A stretch of DNA of 64,000 nucleotides from Scortum barcoo. Lineage: Eukaryota > Chordata > Actinopteri > Centrarchiformes > Terapontidae. This document shows positions 41,301 to 46,704 of the stretch, piece after piece. Position 1 is the first letter of the stretch. Each line of letters begins with the position of its first letter. The stretch spans positions 21,686,050-21,750,049 of the forward strand of contig CM041554.1 in assembly GCA_023238725.1 (NCBI GenBank). Reading direction: 5' to 3'. The translations under genes were made by a program, and so were the position numbers. Below the pieces are notes generated by a model. The model had not been told where the DNA came from and did not search any database. It saw only the letters and a program-made list of their open reading frames with translations.

Positions 41301-44095
41301 CTCTTTCTGGATGTGTGTGTGTGTGTGTCCAGACATTGGTAGCTGGCTGCAGCTATTTGGCTTTCAGCTACATAATGTTGTCCCTGGCTTTCCGAAGCCT
41401 GAAGTGGGCAGAATGGAACAAACATACGAACTGATGAAGACCCAGACCAAGACACAGAACTGGGACTCCAGCAAGGTGAGGTCTCCACCACTATAAACGC
41501 CAACTGCAGGAGAAAGGCAATTTTCCAAGTTTTAATCATTTGTCTCTGTGTTTGTTTGGCGAATCCATGTTATATGCCAAATAAATATAAATATGTAAAT
41601 GTAAATGTGTGGGGCAACTGGGTAACCCCACCCATCATATAAAACTGTTGAGTACTATCTTAAGCTGGCTAAATGTGGTCACGGTTGTTGAGCTTGCCAA
41701 TGAGAGGCTGCAGGCATGTGGTTGTCTGAATAGTGAGGGGGGCGGAGACAGCTTCACTGTCATGAAAAGTGACATTATTAAATAATATGTGACATCATTA
41801 AATAGAAGTGTGGCATGAAATTAAAGTGTCAATGGAAAAATAAAAACAGAGTTTTGACAATGGGTATTTGAAATAATAATAAGCTCTGTAATTAAAAAAT
41901 TAAAAAATTGCCTCCAATGAAACTCTAAACTCCAAAACTATTTTTATTTCTAAAAGATTGGATTACCTGTATATTTTACACAATTTATTCTTATTATTAT
42001 TATGTGATTATTTCCTTCACAATTAGTTATGTGTTTAATTAATGAGGAACACTGTGTGGGTCCAACTGTCATTTTGGTGTTTTTGTGACTTTAATGGTTC
42101 TTACTAATGAGAAATAAGGCTGACAATGCCAAATGAATATTTTCCTGTGTCAGTATGAGTGCTAAAATGATTAGTCGACTAACCAGTTAGTCTGATGATA
42201 GAAAAAACACTTTTTTGATGACTACACCAGCTTCTTAAATGTGAGGACTGCTGCTTTTAAGTGCCTCTCATCATTGTAAATTAATGTCTTTAAGAATCGG
42301 ATTGTCGGTAAACTAAATGGTTAATTAATTTGCTGTTAGTTACAATCTTGTTTATGTACAAATTCAAGTAAACTCTCATGTAAAGTAATAAGTGAATGAA
42401 TTAGGCATTAGGCATTATATGGGACAAAACCCTTCAGGTATGAAAAACAAGAGCTTCATTCTTTACTTTTGTTCATTAATTTGAACAGACTTTTGCAACT
42501 TTTAGTGTAAAAGCAGAAGAATACGATCATTTAAAAGAGTAAGCCTCGCCCTAAAAAGATCTGTATCACAGACATATCAGTCATATCCGGAAATGCACCA
42601 GTGTAAGTAATGATATTAATTATGGCTACGCCCCACTTAGCTCTCTTGGAGTCAAATGTTTGGACACACCTTCTCATTTCATGTTTTTTCTTTATTTTTT
42701 ATTATTTTCTACATTGTAGATTAATACTGAAGACATCAAAACTATGAAAGAACACATATGGAATTATATAGTAAAGAAAATAGTGTTAAATTAACCAGAA
42801 TATGTTTTATATTTTAGATTCTTCAAAGTAGCTACCTTTTGATTTGCTTTGCATACTCTTGGCTTTCTCTCAGTCAGCTTCATGAGGTGGTCACCTGGAA
42901 CGGTTTTCAATTAATCAGGTGTGCCTTTCCGAGGGTTCATTTGTGGAATTTCTTGCCTTCTTAATGTGTTTGAGACTGTCAAATCAAAAGGTGGCTACTC
43001 TGAAAAATCTAGAATATAAAATATATTCTGGTTTGTTTAACACTTTTTTCTTTATTGCATAATTCCATATGTGTTCTTTCATAGTTTTGATGTCTTCAGT
43101 ATTAATCTACAATGTCAAAAATAATAAAGAAAATAAAGAAAAACCATTGAATGAGAAGGTGTGTCCTAAACTTTTGACTGGTAGTGTGTACGTGTCCCAG
43201 TGAGCCATGACAGTGTGTTAGCATGGACGATACCAGGACCCTCAAACTGAAACAGCTAAATGGAATTCTGCCATCATTATTTACACCTACTGTGACACGT
43301 CAAAATGCTTCAAATATCTGTAATGTTTTCATTGACCAGGTGGTTTTGGGGATCCAGTGTGAGCTGCGGAGACAGCTGAGGAGTTTCATCTCCCTGGAGA
43401 GGTTACCTCTCGTTTCAGAGCCCGTAGGCTCAACTTGCCACAGACCGGCACGCCCCCCTCCCTTCGGATCACGACCCTCTCTTCTCGGCCCCAGCATCCG
43501 GTTCGCCATCTCCCATGGCCGTGTCACAGCTGAAGTCATCGGCGTGGCCAGCGAGGACAGCCGCCGCGTGGCAGCCATCTTGAATGGCGCCATCCACCTG
43601 AGTGGGCTGAGCTTCACCGTGCGTGGCTGCGACACCCATCACTTCCTCCAGTCCCGGCCGATCGAGGAAGACCTTGCTCTCGGGCTAGGAGTTGGTGGGC
43701 GCGTCCTCGAGACCGGTGTGAACGTGAGCGTGTCTCAGATGAGCGCCATGGTGAATGGCAGGACTCGACGATTCGCTGATATCACTCTGCAGCAGGGGGC
43801 GCTGTGCTTGTGCGTGCGCTACGGCGGGAACGAGGAGGAGGAGAGGGCGCGTGTGAGGGAGGAGGCGAGGAAGAGAGCGGTGGAGGGGGCGTGGGAGAGG
43901 GAGAGGAAGAGGGTGGATTTAGGGGATGTGGGGAGCAGGGCATGGAGCGAAACAGAGAAGCAGCAGCTGCTGTCCGGCGGACTCGTTCAGGGTTACGACG
44001 GCTACTACTCCCTGCCTATAGAGCAGCAGCCTGAGCTGTCCGACTGCCCCTCCAACATCCACTTTATGACACTAAGCGAGGTGGGGGGCAGGTAA
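19898..44095 (+). CDS. tenm1: Teneurin-1, C-terminal half (16 coding exons, 5' part outside window)
   Basis: Teneurins are large type II single-pass neuronal adhesion proteins that bind latrophilins and other teneurins across synapses. Exons: 19898-20052, 22168-22251, 22738-22932, 26105-26192, 27864-28060, 28214-28527, 29187-29359, 30987-31231, 31814-32107, 33360-33604, 34367-34509, 38323-38534, 38972-39273, 39922-40628, 41333-41475 and 43340-44095. Every junction keeps the reading frame with GT-AG sites. The predicted order is NHL propeller, YD-repeat shell (many G-x-x-x-x-Y-x-Y-D type motifs), Rhs-associated core, linker, ABD/Tox-GHH-like region and TCAP. Assignment to tenm1 rests on the TCAP start (KQQLLS...GYYSLPIEQ pattern, unlike the QQVLN of tenm2-4) and on the convergent sh2d1a neighbour. 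The protein is clearly more diverged than mammalian TENM1. The N-terminal cytoplasmic, EGF and Ig-like parts lie to the left of the window. A teleost-specific extra teneurin cannot be fully excluded. Confidence 0.93.
20053..22167 (+). other. tenm1: tenm1 intron between the first two exons seen
   Basis: About 2.1 kb without further coding signal. It holds a short GA-rich stretch near 20338-20352 and ends in a long (GT)n tract (22119-22156) immediately before the acceptor. Nothing else recognised. Confidence 0.8.
22119..22156 (+). repeat. (GT)n tract abutting a tenm1 splice acceptor
   Basis: About 19 GT units end 11 nt before the tenm1 acceptor at 22167. Only CGTTCCCACAG separates the repeat from the exon, so the repeat occupies the usual polypyrimidine/branch region. 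Confidence 0.95.
22168..22251 (+). CDS. tenm1: tenm1 exon 2 of window: NHL repeat, 84 nt
   Basis: It encodes 28 residues (VRLEWPTDLAINPLDNSLYI then LDNNIVLQ), a typical NHL blade with W-P-x-D-L-A and S-L-Y-I-L-D. Phase 0 at both ends, so skipping would keep the frame. Donor is CAG|GTAGAG. The acceptor follows a long (GT)n tract. Confidence 0.95.
22738..22932 (+). CDS. tenm1: tenm1 exon 3 of window: NHL repeats
   Basis: 195 nt, phase 0 at both ends. Encodes VSESLQVRIVAGRPIHCQVP then a stretch ending ETDERRINRIQQ. It carries the conserved AGRP-HCQVPGID motif of teneurins. The acceptor follows a T-rich tract. The donor CAG|GTCACT is weak but is supported by the next exon continuing VSTNGEI exactly where the family requires it. 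Confidence 0.95.
22933..26104 (+). other. tenm1: tenm1 intron
   Basis: About 3.2 kb of AT-rich intron. Around 25260-25330 the text CAGGTAGCTTAGCTCAGCAC resembles a widespread fish dispersed repeat with a TAGCTTAGC core. No gene or RNA seen. Confidence 0.7.
26105..26192 (+). CDS. tenm1: tenm1 exon 4 of window: Cys-rich NHL loop
   Basis: 88 nt, phase 0 to phase 1. Encodes VSTNGEISVISGAPTDCDCK then IDPNCDCFSG. The C-D-C...N-C-D-C pattern is a teneurin hallmark within the propeller. Acceptor TTTTGAACAG, donor CTG|GTGGGT. Confidence 0.95.
26193..27863 (+). other. tenm1: tenm1 intron with (GT)n and (CA)n tracts
   Basis: Contains a short (GT)n at about 26775-26794 and a long (CA)n at about 27377-27416. 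The latter gives rise to spurious reading frames on both strands. No coding sequence was recognised. Confidence 0.8.
27864..28060 (+). CDS. tenm1: tenm1 exon 5 of window: last NHL blade and YD entry
   Basis: 197 nt, phase 1 to phase 0. Encodes DGGYARDARLKAPSSLAVAP then NGTLYIADLGNIRIRAVS, the most conserved NHL blade of teneurins, and ends in EISSPLDQELYLFSQ. Donor CAG|GTACAC. Confidence 0.96.
28214..28527 (+). CDS. tenm1: tenm1 exon 6 of window: start of YD shell
   Basis: 314 nt, phase 0 to phase 2, separated from the previous exon by only a 153-nt intron. Encodes NGSHMYTKHLITGHYLYNFS and ends with ITYHGNTGLLATKSDENSWT then TVYE across the junction. This is the first YD-repeat region of the spiralling beta shell. 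Donor TATGA|GTAAGT. Confidence 0.95.
29187..29359 (+). CDS. tenm1: tenm1 exon 7 of window: YD shell
   Basis: 173 nt, phase 2 to phase 1. Encodes YNSEGRVTNITLPTGEVSGF and continues to SASDIIYTFRQ. The E-G-R-V-T-N-I-T-x-P-T-G string is typical of teneurin YD repeats. Acceptor TCAAAG, donor AAG|GTGCAG. Confidence 0.93.
30594..30631. repeat. (CT)n microsatellite
   Basis: CT run of about 38 bp in a tenm1 intron; reads as (GA)n on the minus strand. Confidence 0.9.
30987..31231 (+). CDS. tenm1: tenm1 exon 8 of window: YD shell
   Basis: 245 nt, phase 1 to phase 0. Encodes DHAQSSYRVSADGSFLVSLA, then RCNISLPGD and IEWRQRKEQSK. The R-C-N-I-S-L-P and I-E-W-R-x-R-K-E-Q strings match the teneurin family. 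The acceptor is preceded by a C/CCA-rich stretch (30951-30986) in place of the usual T-rich tract. Confidence 0.93.
31814..32107 (+). CDS. tenm1: tenm1 exon 9 of window: YD shell
   Basis: 294 nt (98 codons), phase 0 at both ends. Encodes AHNRNLLSIDFDQSTRVGKI, YDDHRKFTLHIQYDPLGRP and onward to WSYTYADR. Donor AGA|GTAAGA. Highly family-typical (K-I-Y-D-D-H-R-K-F-T-L). Confidence 0.95.
32108..33359 (+). other. tenm1: tenm1 intron
   Basis: About 1.25 kb of AT-rich sequence without recognised repeats or genes. An open frame beginning at 33186 runs into the next exon but its first part is intronic. Confidence 0.8.
33360..33604 (+). CDS. tenm1: tenm1 exon 10 of window: YD shell
   Basis: 245 nt, phase 0 to phase 2. 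Encodes SIMLLLHSQRRYVFDYDQTD, RLVAVTMPSMVKH and a stretch ending LGTGRSVIYR. Matches the S-Q-R-x-Y-x-F-x-Y-D...D-R-L-x-A-V-T-M-P-S pattern of teneurins. Donor ACAG|GTACAA. Confidence 0.95.
33690..34150. repeat. Repeat with three imperfect internal units
   Basis: The string GATTTGGATGAAACTTGGA (about 33709) recurs as GATTTTGATGAAAGTTGGA (about 33974) and GATTTTGATGAAATGTTGA (about 34123). Each is followed by diverged, similar text (ATTGGCT.GATG.GG, GCTA.AGTATAA). It looks like a dispersed fish repeat with internal duplication, inside the tenm1 intron 33605-34366. Class unknown. Confidence 0.45.
34367..34509 (+). CDS. tenm1: tenm1 exon 11 of window: YD shell
   Basis: 143 nt, phase 2 to phase 1. 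Encodes RYTPAARLSEVVYDSTLVTF, TYDDASGTVKTIHL and ISSIRYRQTG. Acceptor follows a long poly-T tract (about 34341-34362); donor ACAG|GTACGT. Confidence 0.94.
34510..38322 (+). other. tenm1: tenm1 intron hosting an R2/HERO-like retroelement
   Basis: A 3.8-kb intron. It has a (GT)n tract at about 35361-35394 and then about 2 kb of retrotransposon sequence (listed separately) whose recognisable part stops about 50 nt before the next exon. The 34510-36290 part is otherwise unremarkable. Confidence 0.8.
36290..38275 (+). mobile_element. Internally deleted R2/HERO-like LINE relic
   Basis: On the + strand, a 277-codon open frame (36376-37209) covers a basic N-terminal region (TKSRRQHKIDRLVKERRMLK, then KQWRKAAEEEKDGINVLQAE). 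A frame change leads into the first reverse transcriptase motifs (FRHISLLNVEGKIFFSVLAL, about 37443-37502). Right after the region around 37560-37600 the text jumps to the post-RT region (FAKKWLGLPRC, SSLTEEFKCSKVRLEMT, DIVGCTQLGRG). After another frame change it reads VVDEVRRKEQVMRCTKAVAH, SWKELWGMEAHR, YDVLPSP and CPLCPSPASLRC, a zinc-knuckle-like CxxC. The catalytic RT core (Y-x-D-D) and the terminal endonuclease were not found. The family is assigned from remembered R2-group LINE proteins. Confidence 0.8.
38323..38534 (+). CDS. tenm1: tenm1 exon 12 of window: YD shell
   Basis: 212 nt, phase 1 to phase 0. Encodes PLTSRQIFRFSEEGLVNARF, DYSYNNFRVTSMQAVINETP, then LPIDLYRYVDVSGRVEQFGK and a stretch ending FYDLNQ. 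Very family-typical (F-S-E-E-G-x-V-N-A-R-F-D-Y). The retroelement relic ends about 50 nt upstream; acceptor CTCTGCACAG. Confidence 0.95.
38612..38830. repeat. Dispersed repeat, 'AAGCTGCACTAATCAATATTT' family, copy 2
   Basis: The similarity to 18205-18540 begins at AAGCTTCATTAATCAATATT and continues through CATCTCTGCAGCTTCCCTCA. More decayed than copy 1; lies within the 437-nt tenm1 intron 38535-38971. Confidence 0.55.
38972..39273 (+). CDS. tenm1: tenm1 exon 13 of window: YD shell
   Basis: 302 nt, phase 0 to phase 2. Encodes VITTHVMKHTKVFNSYGQVV, YWMTIQYDSAGRTTTCDIRV, YTYEYDADSQLQSASVNERP, then WRYSYDLNGNINLLSHG. It contains three clear YD repeats (I-Q-Y-D-S-A-G-R, Y-E-Y-D-A-D-S-Q-L, Y-S-Y-D-L-N-G-N). 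Donor CTAG|GTAAGT. Confidence 0.96.
39390..39895. repeat. Dispersed fish repeat with TTAGCATGCT / CAGCATGTTAGCATTGT core
   Basis: It includes TGGTCCCCAGACAATGAATT, CTTTGGTTTATGATCAGGTA, CTGCTAAACATCAGCATGTT, AGCATTTAGCTCAAAGCACT and TACAGCCTCACAGAGCTGCT. These strings are familiar from a highly repeated perciform-type element. It fills the intron 39274-39921 to within about 30 nt of the next acceptor. A partial relative is at 56480-56680. Confidence 0.65.
39922..40628 (+). CDS. tenm1: tenm1 exon 14 of window: YD shell with Rhs-associated core
   Basis: 707 nt, the second-largest exon here, phase 2 to phase 1. It contains YNSNGLLTRV, WYHYDGLGRRVATKS, YNHSSNLITSLYYDLQGHLI and SSGEEYYVASDSVGSP. 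The Rhs-core signature follows: YDPVTRLVHLGRRDYDTLAG and RWTSP. This region seals the YD shell in teneurins and in bacterial Rhs/TcC proteins. Donor ACAG|GTGTGC. Confidence 0.96.
41333..41475 (+). CDS. tenm1: tenm1 exon 15 of window: linker after YD shell
   Basis: 143 nt, phase 1 to phase 0. Encodes DIGSWLQLFGFQLHNVVPGF followed by a hydrophilic stretch ending TQNWDSSK. Matches the S-W-L-x-x-F-G-F-Q-L-x-N-x-x-P-G-F linker of teneurins. Acceptor TGTGTCCAG, donor AAG|GTGAGG. Confidence 0.94.
41476..43339 (+). other. tenm1: Last tenm1 intron with a foldback element
   Basis: 1.86 kb, very AT-rich. It contains the Tc1-type foldback element at 42651-43179. An open frame extends upstream of the last exon from 43223, but that part is intronic because the family sequence begins at 43340. 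Confidence 0.85.
42651..43179. mobile_element. Non-autonomous Tc1/mariner-type foldback element
   Basis: The left end GTCAAATGTTTGGACACACC is mirrored at the right end by GGTGTGTCCTAAACTTTTGAC. Inverted repeats of roughly 190 nt extend inward: ACATTGTAGATTAATACTGA at about 42711 against TCAGTATTAATCTACAATGT near 43097-43116, and GATGTCTTCAGTATTAATCT near 43090 against the left arm. A remnant of about 150 nt remains between the arms, with no transposase frame. The arms resemble a widespread fish Tc1-like family. Confidence 0.85.
43340..44095 (+). CDS. tenm1: tenm1 last coding exon: ABD/Tox-GHH-like end and TCAP
   Basis: 756 nt including TAA at 44093-44095, phase 0 start after GACCAG. Opens VVLGIQCELRRQLRSFISLE. 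It then has a Pro/Arg/Ser-rich variable stretch, the conserved IRFAISHGRVTAEVIGVASE, SRRVAAILNGAIHL, ETGVNVSVSQ and VNGRTRRF, a charged Glu/Arg-rich helix (43825-43915) and the TCAP segment. In teneurins this region packs outside the YD shell and is related to the Tox-GHH domain of bacterial polymorphic toxins, but here it is part of an adhesion receptor. Confidence 0.95.
   Translation: MVLGIQCELRRQLRSFISLERLPLVSEPVGSTCHRPARPPPFGSRPSLLGPSIRFAISHGRVTAEVIGVASEDSRRVAAILNGAIHLSGLSFTVRGCDTHHFLQSRPIEEDLALGLGVGGRVLETGVNVSVSQMSAMVNGRTRRFADITLQQGALCLCVRYGGNEEEERARVREEARKRAVEGAWERERKRVDLGDVGSRAWSETEKQQLLSGGLVQGYDGYYSLPIEQQPELSDCPSNIHFMTLSEVGGR
43961..44092 (+). other. tenm1: Teneurin C-terminal associated peptide (TCAP-1-like) segment
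   Basis: The last 44 residues begin QQLLSGGLVQGYDGYYSLPI after a basic Lys and end in Val-Gly-Gly-Arg-stop. TCAPs are corticotropin-releasing-factor-like peptides encoded at teneurin C termini. The pyroglutamate-type Gln start and a Gly plus basic end (possible amidation) are present, but the end is single-Arg and not the dibasic form remembered for mammalian TCAPs. Processing is inferred only. Confidence 0.8.
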
Positions 44096-44935
44096 CAGAG
44101 ACACATGAGCAGCCCCCCACCCCACCAAAGACTGCCTGTTTCTACTCTACTCTGATTTGTTCTACTGTTTCTATACTGTACCAGAAAAAAAAGAAGACGA
44201 CAACAAAGAAGAACAAGAAGAGAGATTGGGGGAAAAAAATTATTTCCAAATGCCTTTAATTGTGACAAAATGATGGTATTTTATTATTATCGTCCAGTTT
44301 CTCCAATTTCTAACAGTGGCACAAGCAGTGTGGTTTGGCTGTGGCTTTGCTTTTTGTATCCCGACTGGCCTGGGACCGACCGACCGACTGACCGACCGAC
44401 CGATCCACCGACGACTGACTGACTGAAAGACTGACAGTCTGTCATTTGCTGTTTCAACACTGTTCATCATTATGGACTCTGTTCGTTTTCACTGAACTGT
44501 AGAGATGAAGACTTTAGGATTGCCAGTGAATAATCCTCTTCATGACTCAAATCAAGAGCTCTCCGGTTGCCATTTGAGTTCCTACATGGTTTACCTCGGA
44601 TATACTATCGTTTACATATTGTGTAAGAGAGGCCTTGTCGACTCTGACACTCCCCTTTAGAGAAGGAAACCTCCTCTGGTTTTCTGCCTCTGGTGTGCTC
44701 CAACAGTAGTTTGTATGAGTGTGTATACTAAAATCAAGAATGTACATAGCCAGTGCTTTCACACTGAAAAAAGTGCTCAACTGGATATTCTGTTGTTCAT
44801 AAGTAAGTGTCAGTATTGTTAATCAATAGAAAAACAGTTACATTTTTGCAAAGAATTATACATGGCTATAGTAAATATTCTCGCTGAAAAATCTGACTTT
44901 ATTGGGTTACAATGCTGATTAAAGTTATTATGTGT
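44096..44935 (+). other. tenm1: tenm1 3' UTR (predicted)
   Basis: After the stop there is an A/G-rich stretch (44184-44240) and a GACC/GACT tetranucleotide tract (about 44374-44436). A candidate ATTAAA signal at about 44916 is followed by TTATTATGTGTG, a fitting GU-rich downstream element. No closer AATAAA was seen, so the end is an estimate. Confidence 0.5.
44374..44436. repeat. (GACC/GACT)n tetranucleotide tract
   Basis: Tandem GACC units drifting into GACT, in the predicted tenm1 3' UTR. Confidence 0.85.
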
Positions 44936-44995
44936 GAATTACCAGATTGCTCCCTGGGATTTCATAGGCATTGTTGCTTATTATTTCTCTGTGTG

Positions 44996-45037
<42 letters not shown>

Positions 45038-46434
45038 GACCGACCGCACTTTGTCTCTGCGCCTTCCCTCCACACATATTTGTTGTGCACTCTTTGTTCT
45101 TGTTTCTGGGAGTTTGTAACTTTCAAATCTGTGCTGTCATTATCACCCATCATTATGGCTCAAACTGAGATATGCATGAGAAACCTGCGTCTGTCAGAAG
45201 AAGAAGAAGAAGAAGGAGGAGGAGGAGGAGGAGAGGAAGAAAAAAGCACAGAGCAAGGGAAAAAGAAATGTGACAGCTGAGGCTCAGCGAGTGGGTGGTG
45301 AGTGCAGAAGGGGCAGGACCTGGAGTTGGCTGTGCTGTTCTCTACAGCTTGTCTCCTCTCATTAGGAAATGCCAATCAGACTGCATGTGAACCACTTCCA
45401 AGCTTCTCTCCCCCCCAAAAAAGTTAAAAAAGAAAGTAAAGAAGTTTGTTTGTTTTCTTTCTTTTTCTTTTTTTTTTTAATCTAGCTACCACTAATCCAC
45501 CTCCCCGTCCGTCTGCCTATCCCCCACTCGCATCCCTCCCACCGTCACTCCACCATCTGCCCACTATTAATTGTTTGTGTTTCTCTCCTGGGCTGCGGAT
45601 GACAGAGCCGCACAATGCATATGTTCTGACTGCGAGCAGGTGATATACGTTCCCGACTAGCACTTTGCTGATCGGCTGCGATGCACCTTCCCTTCTAAAC
45701 CATATGCTCCGCGAGATACTGTCCAACCTCATCTCGGCGGTGAAAAGATGGAGGGTCCGGTTGCTAGGAGACCGCTGCACTGAAGAATTGTCTGGGCTGA
45801 ATGCATGCTCTCTCTCTCTCTCTTTCTCCCTTCCTTCTCTATCTCTCTCTCTCATTTTTTTTTCCAAGAAGGAGCCAGTAATGTCAATCAGATGAATGAC
45901 AGATTTTTCCCCCCTCTCCCGCAGTCAGCATTCTCTCCATGGAAATCAGTACTTCAATATGTCAAATTGAATTTTTGTTCCACATTATATGTCAGAGGGA
46001 GGCTCGGGTGTGTATGGCTGTGTATGCATGACCTCATTTAAAAGAGTTTATTTCCACCAATATCATTTATTTTCTTTCATTCACACAACTGAATTGCATT
46101 AAGAAAACAGAGCACAATATTTGTTGTCAACTTATGTATGCAGTAATGGATATTAATGTTTGAGCAGTTGAATATTTTACATCACATCCCTGAAACTTAT
46201 GAGGCACTTTGTGTGCCACATGTGCACAGAGAAAAAAGAGAGGCACTGAAAGGATACTGAGATCTGAGTCACTGCTAGAACCTACATAACTTGGATTTAA
46301 CGAACATGAGCTGCTTAATAGGAAAAAAATGACATTTGCTTCACACACAGCATGCAAAATGCAACAGCATCAGCCTTACGCAAACACAGTACTTAAGTTT
46401 AGAATTAGGTCAGTGATGAGCTTGGGGTTTGCCC
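44936..46434. other. Spacer between convergent tenm1 and sh2d1a
   Basis: Contains (CT)n at about 44999-45034, a GAA/GGA-rich tract at about 45196-45242 and further CT-rich text at 45810-45855. The minus-strand sh2d1a 3' UTR probably occupies the right part: AATAAA on the minus strand is present at about 46048-46053 and 46066-46071. No coding sequence recognised. Confidence 0.6.
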
Positions 46435-46704
46435 CTAACCAAAAGCTTGTCGCACCTCCTTCTTGTTCCTGTTTTTCTGTCCCTTTGCAGCAGGCGGCGA
46501 CCGCTGCTGGAGGTAAGGGTCCGGGCTGCTGTGTGTCAGTGACAGGCTATTACTGGGCATCTGTGGCTCTGTGTGTGTTTGCGCCCGTCTCTGAGCGGTG
46601 ACAGGGTAGAGCAGAGGCATGGCAATTCCTTGTCCAGGCTTTTGGAAAGCTGCTATCAAGTTCCCGACTTTCCGGAAATATCGTTTCTGCACACCAGGAG
46701 TGGT
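46435..46704 (-). CDS. sh2d1a: sh2d1a exon 3: end of SH2 domain and C-terminal tail
   Basis: 270 nt, phase 0, acceptor TTATGTTTCAG. Encodes TTPGVQKRYFRKVGNLIAAF, QKPGQGIAMPLLYPVTAQRR and a Ser/Pro/Gln-rich tail that ends at TAG (46437-46435). The SH2 part is clearly conserved. The tail is longer than that of human SAP, and an unrecognised donor plus a further exon could exist, so the 3' limit is less certain. Confidence 0.85.
   Translation of the reverse strand, partial: TTPGVQKRYFRKVGNLIAAFQKPGQGIAMPLLYPVTAQRRAQTHTEPQMPSNSLSLTHSSPDPYLQQRSPPAAKGQKNRNKKEVRQAFG

Noticed and set aside
43223..43339. Open frame upstream of the last tenm1 exon, starting with ATG at 43223
   Set aside because: Family sequence begins at 43340 after a GACCAG acceptor and the previous exon ends in phase 0 there; the upstream codons are intronic read-through.
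45160..45375. Pro/Ser-rich minus-strand frame near 45200
   Set aside because: Produced by a GAA/GGA simple repeat.
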